Source: Streptomyces sp. CT34 (GTDB taxonomy: Bacteria; Actinomycetota; Actinomycetes; Streptomycetales; Streptomycetaceae). Taken from it: a DNA stretch of 64,000 nt. The notes beneath the pieces are model-generated. The model made no database searches, was not told the DNA's origin, and worked only from the letters and a program-made list of their open reading frames with translations. This document shows positions 57,886 to 64,000 of this stretch, one piece after another. Position numbers and translations under genes: made by a program. The number at the start of each line of letters is the position of its first letter. Positions within the stretch are counted from its first letter, which is position 1. The stretch spans positions 2,086,402 through 2,150,401 of the forward strand of contig NZ_KN708638.1 of NCBI RefSeq assembly GCF_000805335.1, given 5' to 3'.

Positions 57886-58701
57886 TCAACTCCCCGACAC
57901 CGCAGGGGAGCTGGGAACCGAGATGTCGAAGTGGCGCGCGTCACGTGCCGCTTTCAGCAGCGCGGCCAGCACCTTCGCCTTCTCGGCACCCTCGTCGGGG
58001 CTGCCCCACATCACCGTGCGGCCACCTGTGAGTTCGACGGTCACGGAATCGTACGACCTGACGCGGAGCTTGCGGACACCCTTGCGCACGGCCGCCGGGA
58101 GCTCCCGGGCGACGCCGACCGCGGCACGCAGCAATCGGTCCGTTCCGAACCGGCGCATGCCCGGGGAGTCGGAAGCGGTCATTTCCAGAAGCGGAACCCC
58201 CTTGAGCGCGGCGCTCACGGTGGCGAAACGGACGCCCTCGCCGTCCACTTCCACAAACTTTCCGTCCGTTTGCAGCAGCAGTTCCGGGGTCCTTTCGGTC
58301 ACTTTCAGACCGAGGGTGTGCGGCCAGGAACGGCTGACGTCAACGGTTTTGATGCGCGGCAGCTTCGCGCGCAGCCGGCGCTCCACCGCGCCGGTGTCCA
58401 CGGAGACCAGCGGAGCATTCATCGGGGCGGCTGCCGCGGCGACGACCTCATCCGGCGTCAGAACGTCGGTACCGCTGGCCTTGACGCGCTCCAGCCGGAG
58501 CCAGTCCGAGCCGTAGAGGGCCCAGGCGCCGAACCCGCCCAGCAGCACGACGAGTACCGCAATGATGATCACACCGCGCCGGCCCGGCCGGCGCAGCCCG
58601 AGGCGCGGCAACCGGAAGCGCCCGAACCGCGACGGCGGAGAAGCGGGCCGGCCGGACGCTGACTTCTTCTCGCCGCGCCTGGCGGTGGTCGGTCCGGCCA
58701 C
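57886..58701 (-). CDS. ftsQ: cell division protein FtsQ
   Basis: 271 aa. Basic cytoplasmic leader (~45 residues), one membrane helix (GVIIIAVLVVLLGGFGAWALY), then a POTRA domain (LERVKASGTDVLTPDEVV) and the FtsQ beta domain (WPHTLGLKVTERTPELLLQ, VDGEGVRFATVSAALKGVPLL). Extracytoplasmic part binds FtsB/FtsL. GTG at 58701, 22 nt after the murG stop. Confidence 0.93.
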   Translation of the reverse strand: MAGPTTARRGEKKSASGRPASPPSRFGRFRLPRLGLRRPGRRGVIIIAVLVVLLGGFGAWALYGSDWLRLERVKASGTDVLTPDEVVAAAAAPMNAPLVSVDTGAVERRLRAKLPRIKTVDVSRSWPHTLGLKVTERTPELLLQTDGKFVEVDGEGVRFATVSAALKGVPLLEMTASDSPGMRRFGTDRLLRAAVGVARELPAAVRKGVRKLRVRSYDSVTVELTGGRTVMWGSPDEGAEKAKVLAALLKAARDARHFDISVPSSPAVSGS

Positions 58702-58723
58702 GCTCTCCGCCTTCTCTCGTTCG

Positions 58724-59815
58724 CTACTTGTTACGCCGCTCGATCGCCTCGTACACCATGCCGACCAGCAGTTCGTCGGCGTCCCTGCGGCCGAACTCGG
58801 AGGCCGCGCGGGACATCTCGTACAGCCGGTGCGGATCGGCCAGGACCGGGAGCACGTTGCCCTGCACCCACTCCGGGGTCAGCTGGGCGTCGTCGACCAG
58901 CAGGCCCCCGCCGGCGTTGACCAGCGGCTGGGCGTTGAGCCGCTGCTCGCCGTTGCCGATGGGCAGCGGGACGAAAGCGGCCGGGAGCCCGACGGCGGAC
59001 AACTCGGCGACGGTCATCGCGCCCGCGCGGCAGAGCATCATGTCGGCCGCGGCGTACGCAAGATCCATCCGGTCCACGTACGGTACCGGGACATAGGGGG
59101 GCATCCCGGGCATGTTGTCCACATGCGGCAGTTCGTTCTTCGGGCCGACCGCGTGCAACACCTGGATGCCGGAACGCTGGAGCGCCGGGACCGCGGCCTG
59201 GATGACCTCGTTGAGCCGCCGGGCGCCCTGGGAACCACCGGAGACCAGCAGGGTCGGGAGGTTGGGGTCGAGGCCGAAGGCGGCGCGCGCCTCGGGGCGG
59301 ACCGCGGCGCGGTCCAGGGTCGCGATGGTGCGGCGCAGCGGGATCCCGACGTAGCGGGCGCCGCGCAGCTTGCTGTCCGGGGTGCTGACGGCGACGAAGG
59401 TGGCGTACCGCGAGCCGATCTTGTTGGCCAGGCCGGGGCGGGCGTTGGCCTCGTGCACGATGATCGGCACCCCGAGCCGCTTGGCGGCCAGATAGCCGGG
59501 CAGTGCCACGTAGCCGCCGAAGCCGACGACGCAGTCCGCCTTGGTGCGCTCCAGGATCTGCTCGGCGGCCTTGATCGTGCCGCGCAGCCGTCCGGGGACG
59601 GTGATCAGTTCGGGGGTGGGCTTACGGGGCAGCGGTACCGCCGGGATCAGGCCGAGCTCGTAACCGCGCTCGGGGACGAGGCGGGTCTCCAGGCCCTTCT
59701 CCGTGCCGAGTGCCGTGATCCCCACGGTCGGGTCCTGCCTGCGCAGGGCATCCGCGAGGGCGAGCGCGGGCTCGATGTGGCCGGCGGTCCCCCCACCGGC
59801 GAGTACGACATGCAC
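58724..59815 (-). CDS. murG: UDP-GlcNAc:lipid I GlcNAc transferase (MurG)
   Basis: 363 aa GT-B fold transferase making lipid [24 protein letters not shown] has the first G-loop and its His; [20 protein letters not shown] and [15 protein letters not shown] follow. The donor site is in [24 protein letters not shown]. Starts 6 nt after ftsW ends on this strand. Confidence 0.96.
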   Translation of the reverse strand: MHVVLAGGGTAGHIEPALALADALRRQDPTVGITALGTEKGLETRLVPERGYELGLIPAVPLPRKPTPELITVPGRLRGTIKAAEQILERTKADCVVGFGGYVALPGYLAAKRLGVPIIVHEANARPGLANKIGSRYATFVAVSTPDSKLRGARYVGIPLRRTIATLDRAAVRPEARAAFGLDPNLPTLLVSGGSQGARRLNEVIQAAVPALQRSGIQVLHAVGPKNELPHVDNMPGMPPYVPVPYVDRMDLAYAAADMMLCRAGAMTVAELSAVGLPAAFVPLPIGNGEQRLNAQPLVNAGGGLLVDDAQLTPEWVQGNVLPVLADPHRLYEMSRAASEFGRRDADELLVGMVYEAIERRNK

Positions 59816-59821
59816 CGAAAT

Positions 59822-61174
59822 TCACCGCTCTCCGGACGGCCGCTTCTTGAGGCGCCGTCTCATCGTCTTCCATCTCACCCCGGCCGGCCTTCTGCCGAAA
59901 ACCGGCTTCCGCTTCGCCAGCGCGGCCAGGGCCGTCCGCGCGGCGGGCTCGTCACGCGCGAAGGCGATCAGCAGCCCGACGGCGAACATCGTCGGCAGCA
60001 GGGCGGAGCCTCCGTAGGAGAACAGCGGGAGCGGAACACCGGCGATCGGCAACAGGCCGAGCACCGCACCCATGTTGATCACGGCCTGCGCCATGATCCA
60101 GGTGGTCACGCCTCCCGCTGCGTACCGTACGAAGGGGTCCTCCGTGCGTCCGGCCACGCGGATACCCGCATAGCCTAGAGCCGCGAAGAGGGCGAGCACC
60201 GACAGCGTCCCCGCCAGCCCCAGTTCCTCCCCGGTGATGGCGAAGATGAAGTCGGTGTGCGGTTCAGGGAGTTCTCCCCATTTTTCCATACTGGCTCCGA
60301 GCCCGGAACCGAAGAGCCCGCCGGAGGCCAGCGCGTAGATGCCGTGGACGGCCTGCCAGCACTGGTCGCCGGGGCCCGGATCGGTGGCGGCGATGCAGGC
60401 GAGCCGGGACATCCGGTGGGCGCTGGTCTTGATCAGCACCGCGCCGAGCACGGCCGCGGCGCCCAGCACCCCGGTGAACAGCCGGGTCGGGGCGCCGGCC
60501 AGCCACAGCAGTCCGAAGAGGATCGCGGTGAGGATGATCGTGGTGCCCATGTCCCCGCCGAGCATGATCAGCGCGAGCAGGAGAAAGGTCACCGGCGTCA
60601 GCGGAACCAGCAGGTGCTTCCACTGCGTCAGAAGCTTCTTCTCCTGTTTGCGGGCCAGCAGGTCCGCGGCCCACAGGACCAGCGCGATCTTGGCGAACTC
60701 GCTCGGTTGCATCTGGAAAGGCCCGCCGAGGCTGATCCAGTTCTGGTTGCCGTTGACCGAGACCCCGATGCCCGGAATCTGCACCATGCCCAGCAGGAAC
60801 ACCGAGCCGACGAGCAGCGGGTAGGCGAGCGCCCGGTGCCGCCGGACCGGCATTCGGGCGCCGAGCAGCATCAGCCCGCCGCCGAGGACGGCCGCCAGCA
60901 GCTGCTTGCGGAAGAAGTACGACGGTGCCAGACCGGACTGGAGGGCCTTGATCTGGGACGCCGAATAGACCATCACCAGTCCGAGGACGGTGATCAGCAG
61001 GCTGCCGCCGAGGATGAGGTAGTAGGCGGTCAGTGGGCGGTCCCAGGCGCGCCGCGCACGGGGGTAGAGCCCGCGCGGGCCGCCGGGGGTCCGGCTGCCG
61101 CGCGGCGGGCGCACCGTCGCGGGGGTCCGGCGCACCGGGCGCGGCTGCGCCGGTCTCGCCGATCGGGCGGTCAT
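59822..61174 (-). CDS. ftsW: FtsW-type peptidoglycan glycosyltransferase
   Basis: 450 aa SEDS protein from ATG at 61174 (GTG five codons earlier also possible). The first ~55 residues are Arg/Pro-rich cytoplasmic. About ten membrane helices include VYSASQIKALQSGLAPSYFF, GVSVNGNQNWISLGGPFQMQ, PSEFAKIALVLWAADLLA, EPHTDFIFAITGEELGLAG (conserved Asp region) and LPLFSYGGSALLPTMFAVG. Polymerises lipid II at the septum with a class B PBP. Position between murD and murG is standard. Confidence 0.95.
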   Translation of the reverse strand: MTARSARPAQPRPVRRTPATVRPPRGSRTPGGPRGLYPRARRAWDRPLTAYYLILGGSLLITVLGLVMVYSASQIKALQSGLAPSYFFRKQLLAAVLGGGLMLLGARMPVRRHRALAYPLLVGSVFLLGMVQIPGIGVSVNGNQNWISLGGPFQMQPSEFAKIALVLWAADLLARKQEKKLLTQWKHLLVPLTPVTFLLLALIMLGGDMGTTIILTAILFGLLWLAGAPTRLFTGVLGAAAVLGAVLIKTSAHRMSRLACIAATDPGPGDQCWQAVHGIYALASGGLFGSGLGASMEKWGELPEPHTDFIFAITGEELGLAGTLSVLALFAALGYAGIRVAGRTEDPFVRYAAGGVTTWIMAQAVINMGAVLGLLPIAGVPLPLFSYGGSALLPTMFAVGLLIAFARDEPAARTALAALAKRKPVFGRRPAGVRWKTMRRRLKKRPSGER

Positions 61175-61232
61175 CCTCGTCCCCTCCACGGGTGCGCTCG
61201 CCGCCGGCAGCGACGGCAGCGGGGAGAAACGT

Positions 61233-62738
61233 CTAGTGACCGTTGGCGGCCAGTTCGCCCACCGCGTCGGCGAAGGCGTCGCCCCGCTTGTTGTAATTGA
61301 CGAACATGTCCATCGACGCGCAGGCCGGCGCCAGCAGCACCGTGTCGCCGGTCTCGGCCAGCCGGGTCGCTTCCCGTACGGCCTCGGACATCGCCCCAGT
61401 GTCGGTCCGGTCGAGGTCGACCACCGGGACATCAGGGGCGTGTCGCACCAGGGCTTCGCGAATCAGCGCCCGGTCGGCGCCGATGAGGACCACTGCGCGC
61501 AGCCGCTCGGCGGACTTCTGGACCAGTTCGTCGAAGGTCGCGCCCTTGGCCAGTCCGCCGGCGATCCACACGATGTGCTCGTACGCCGCCAACGACGCCT
61601 CGGCGGCGTGGGTGTTGGTGGCCTTGGAATCGTCGATGTAGCTGACGCCGGCGATGTCCGCGATGTGCTGGATGCGGTGCTCGTCCGGGTGGAAGGCGCG
61701 CAGCCCGTCGCGTACCGCGGTGGCCGGGACGCCGAAGGCTCGGGCCAGGGCCGCGGCGGCGAGGGCGTTGGCGATGTTGTGCGGGGCCGCGGGGGTGATG
61801 TCCGAGACCTCGGCGAGCTCCTGCGCCTGCCGGTGCCGGTTCTCGACGAAGGCGCGGTCGACGAGGATGCCGTCGACGACGCCCAGTTGGGAGGGGCCCG
61901 GCGCGCCGAGGGTGAAGCCGATCGCGCGGCAGCCCTCCTCGACGTCGGCGGCCCGGACCAGGTCCTCGGTCACCGGGTCGGCGGCGTTGTAGACGCAGGC
62001 GACGGTGTTGCCCTCGTAGATCCGGCCCTTGGCGGCGGCGTACGCCTCCATGGAGCCGTGCCAGTCCAGGTGGTCCGGGGCGAGGTTGAGGACCGCCGCG
62101 GAGTGCGCCCGCACCGAGGGTGCCCAGTGCAGCTGGTAGCTGGAGAGCTCGACGGCGAGGACGTCGTAGGACGTGCCGTCCTCCCGGCCCTCGCCGAGCA
62201 CCACGTCGACGAGCGGGACGCCGATGTTGCCGACGGCGGCGGTCCGCAGACCGGCCGCCGTCAGGATCGAGGCCAGCATCCGGACGGTGGTGGTCTTGCC
62301 GTTGGTCCCGGTGACCGCCAGCCAGGGCGCTGCTTTTCCGCCGGCCCGGCCGCGCAGCCGCCAGGCCAGTTCGACGTCGCCCCACACCGGGACACCGGCC
62401 CGCTCCGCCGCCAGGAAGAGCGGACTGGTCGGCTTCCACCCGGGGGTGGTGACGACCAGTTCGGTGCCCTCGGGGAGGGTCTCCCCGTCGCCGAGCCGGA
62501 CGGTGACGTCCGCCCGTCGCCCACCACCCTCCCGGGAGGCGCTTCGCGCCGCTGCCCATTGTTCCAGCTCGGCCGCCTGGGCCCGTTCGCGCTCGCCGTC
62601 GCTGCTGTTGACGACGGTGACGCGGGCGCCGAGACCGGCCAGGGCGCGGGCGGCGGGGACGCCGCTCACGCCGAGACCGGCCACGGTGATCCGCATCCCC
62701 GCGAAGTCGTGGAAGTCCTGCGGCTGGTACACGGTCAC
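61233..62738 (-). CDS. murD: UDP-N-acetylmuramoylalanine--D-glutamate ligase
   Basis: 501 aa from GTG at 62738 in a GTGA overlap with the mraY stop. Substrate domain [23 protein letters not shown] loop [37 protein letters not shown] and [20 protein letters not shown]. It is longer than most MurD (~450 aa). Part of the excess is residues ~60-75 ([17 protein letters not shown]), which coincide with a double palindrome in the DNA. Confidence 0.96.
   Translation of the reverse strand: MTVYQPQDFHDFAGMRITVAGLGVSGVPAARALAGLGARVTVVNSSDGERERAQAAELEQWAAARSASREGGGRRADVTVRLGDGETLPEGTELVVTTPGWKPTSPLFLAAERAGVPVWGDVELAWRLRGRAGGKAAPWLAVTGTNGKTTTVRMLASILTAAGLRTAAVGNIGVPLVDVVLGEGREDGTSYDVLAVELSSYQLHWAPSVRAHSAAVLNLAPDHLDWHGSMEAYAAAKGRIYEGNTVACVYNAADPVTEDLVRAADVEEGCRAIGFTLGAPGPSQLGVVDGILVDRAFVENRHRQAQELAEVSDITPAAPHNIANALAAAALARAFGVPATAVRDGLRAFHPDEHRIQHIADIAGVSYIDDSKATNTHAAEASLAAYEHIVWIAGGLAKGATFDELVQKSAERLRAVVLIGADRALIREALVRHAPDVPVVDLDRTDTGAMSEAVREATRLAETGDTVLLAPACASMDMFVNYNKRGDAFADAVGELAANGH
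62528..62550. repeat. double palindrome read in frame within murD
   Basis: CCTCCCGGGAGG (62528-62539) is a perfect 12-bp palindrome directly abutting GGCGC-TTC-GCGCC (62538-62550), a perfect hairpin. Together they encode part of the SASREGGG insert of MurD. They look like a small palindromic repeat inserted in frame. Confidence 0.45.
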
Positions 62739-63808
62739 TTCGCCGCCTGCCAGCCGCCGTAGAAGATGCCCAGGCCCACGATCACGCACATGCCCTGGAT
62801 GATCCAGAACCGGACCACCACAAGGACTTCGGACCACCCCTTCAATTCGAAGTGGTGCTGGAGTGGCGCCATGCGGAAGACCCGCTTGCCGGTGAGCCGG
62901 AAGGATCCGACCTGGATGACCACGGACATGGTGATCAGGACGAAGAGGCCGCCGAGGATGGCCAGCAGCAGCTCGGTGCGGGAGCAGATCGCCAGACCGG
63001 CGAGCGCGCCGCCCAGGGCCAGCGAGCCGGTGTCGCCCATGAAGATCTTGGCGGGTGAGGTGTTCCACCACAGGAAGCCGAAGCAGGCTCCCATCAGGGC
63101 GGAGGCGACGACCGCGAGGTCGAGGGGATCTCGTACCTCGTAGCAGCCGGGTCCCGCGGTGATCAGGTTGGCGCAGGACTCCTGGTGCTGCCAGATGCCG
63201 ATGAAGGTGTACGCGCCGAAGACCATCACCGAGGCGCCGGTGGCCAGGCCGTCGAGGCCGTCGGTGAGGTTCACGCCGTTGGACATCGCAAGGATCATGA
63301 ACAGCGCCCAGATGACGAAGAGCACCGGGCCGATCTGCCAGCCGAAGTCCTGGGTGAAGGAGAGCCGGTCCGAGGCGGGGGTCTGGCCGCGGAGGTCTGC
63401 GAACTGGAGCGAGAGCACCGCGAAGGCGATGCCGACGATCAGCTGTCCGGCCATCTTCGCCTTCGCCCGCAGGCCCAGCGAGCGCTGCTTGACGATCTTG
63501 ATGTAGTCGTCGAGGAAGCCGACCAGGCCCATGCCGGCGAAGAGGAAGAGCACCAGCACGCCGGAGAAGGTCGGATCGCTGGAGGTGATCACCTTCGTGA
63601 CGACGTAGGCGATGATCGTGGCCAGGATGAAGGAGATGCCACCCATGGTGGGCGTGCCCTTCTTGCTGCCGTGGGTGCGGGGGCCGTCATCGCGGATGAA
63701 CTGCCCGTACCCCTTCTTGGCCAGCAGCTTGATCAGCAGGGGGGTGCCGATCAGGGTCAGGAAGAGCCCGATCATTCCGGAGAAGAGGATCTGCTTCATG
63801 GAGTTCAT
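62735..63808 (-). CDS. mraY: phospho-N-acetylmuramoyl-pentapeptide transferase
   Basis: 357 aa, ten-helix membrane enzyme making lipid I. ATG at 63808 overlaps the murF stop (ATGA). Motifs: [51 protein letters not shown] (catalytic Asp pair), [35 protein letters not shown] and [13 protein letters not shown] (HHH-type loop). Full length. Confidence 0.97.
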   Translation of the reverse strand: MNSMKQILFSGMIGLFLTLIGTPLLIKLLAKKGYGQFIRDDGPRTHGSKKGTPTMGGISFILATIIAYVVTKVITSSDPTFSGVLVLFLFAGMGLVGFLDDYIKIVKQRSLGLRAKAKMAGQLIVGIAFAVLSLQFADLRGQTPASDRLSFTQDFGWQIGPVLFVIWALFMILAMSNGVNLTDGLDGLATGASVMVFGAYTFIGIWQHQESCANLITAGPGCYEVRDPLDLAVVASALMGACFGFLWWNTSPAKIFMGDTGSLALGGALAGLAICSRTELLLAILGGLFVLITMSVVIQVGSFRLTGKRVFRMAPLQHHFELKGWSEVLVVVRFWIIQGMCVIVGLGIFYGGWQAAK

Positions 63809-64000
63809 CGGGACGCGGCTCCGCCCTCAGCGCCGGACACGCCCTCGTCGGCCAGCAATGCCGCGGCCACCCGCTCCAGGCCCACCGACCTGGACGCCTT
63901 CACCAGCACGACGTCTCCCGGTCGCAGCTCCCTGCGCAACAGGTCGACCGCCGCCCGCGTGTCGGACACGTGCACCGACTCCTCACCCCACGAACCCTCG
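63805..64000 (-). CDS. murF: UDP-N-acetylmuramoyl-tripeptide--D-alanyl-D-alanine ligase, C-terminal end
   Basis: The last 64 codons of a gene continuing past the window edge. The reading frame, aligned on the ATGA overlap with mraY, gives [20 protein letters not shown] then [20 protein letters not shown], which matches the MurF C-terminal domain end (G-D-x-V-L-x-K-A-S-R). Position upstream of mraY confirms it. Confidence 0.9.
   Translation of the reverse strand, partial: EGSWGEESVHVSDTRAAVDLLRRELRPGDVVLVKASRSVGLERVAAALLADEGVSGAEGGAASR

Overview
The window is very GC-rich, with strong third-position G+C bias and GTG/ATG (one TTG) starts. Its gene content is typical of Streptomyces: the his and trp clusters, PriA, a dcw cluster running mraY-murD-ftsW-murG-ftsQ-ftsZ-pgeF-ylmE-sepF-yggT-divIVA, an ileS with a T-box, and the actinobacterial small ribosomal protein bL37. 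It reads as an ordinary chromosomal core segment. I see no phage, insertion sequence, CRISPR array, tRNA or rRNA gene.

Layout. (1) 1-6712, plus strand: a translationally coupled run of four ADP-ribosylglycohydrolase-family (ARH) genes, the first cut by the window edge, followed by a class III CoA-transferase and a CitE/HpcH-like CoA lyase. Every junction is a 4-nt overlap. This is the least understood operon here. (2) 6786-15849, minus strand: hisI-trpE-two small membrane genes-DUF2752 gene-trpC-trpM-trpB-trpA, then a DsbA-like protein and lgt. (3) 15882-21197, plus strand except the LysR gene: small membrane ORF, TIGR03085-type gene, LysR regulator (minus) and a divergent three-subunit succinate dehydrogenase operon sdhCAB. 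This block separates hisI from the rest of the his genes. (4) 21241-27086, minus strand: hisD-hisC-hisB-small membrane gene-hisH-priA-ridA-hisF, tightly overlapping. PriA presumably serves both histidine and tryptophan synthesis. (5) 27409-35167: pentapeptide-like membrane protein, Lon-substrate-binding-domain protein, YbaK deacylase, bL37, DUF2567-like protein, an ABC exporter pair, an NYN-domain protein and a 54-aa basic protein. (6) 35288-48641: dnaE, a membrane protein, two tandem DsbA-like paralogues, dienelactone-hydrolase-like protein, MscS channel, Na+/H+ antiporter, rluD-lspA, and a DksA/TraR zinc-finger protein with a histone-H1-like Lys/Ala tail. (7) 48924-52371: promoter, T-box leader and ileS. 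(8) 52593-64000, minus strand: divIVA back to murF, the division and cell-wall cluster.

Main points for follow-up: the ARH/CoA-transferase/CoA-lyase operon, including one ARH paralogue with a degraded metal site; GC-rich palindromic elements read in frame inside trpE and murD; a duplicated 3' end of the ABC ATPase gene; a 17-bp perfect palindrome in front of hisD and a T-N11-A operator in front of sdhC; an isoleucyl-tRNA synthetase with GXHH instead of the HXGH signature; and short genes (trpM, bL37, his-operon membrane protein) that ordinary length cut-offs miss.
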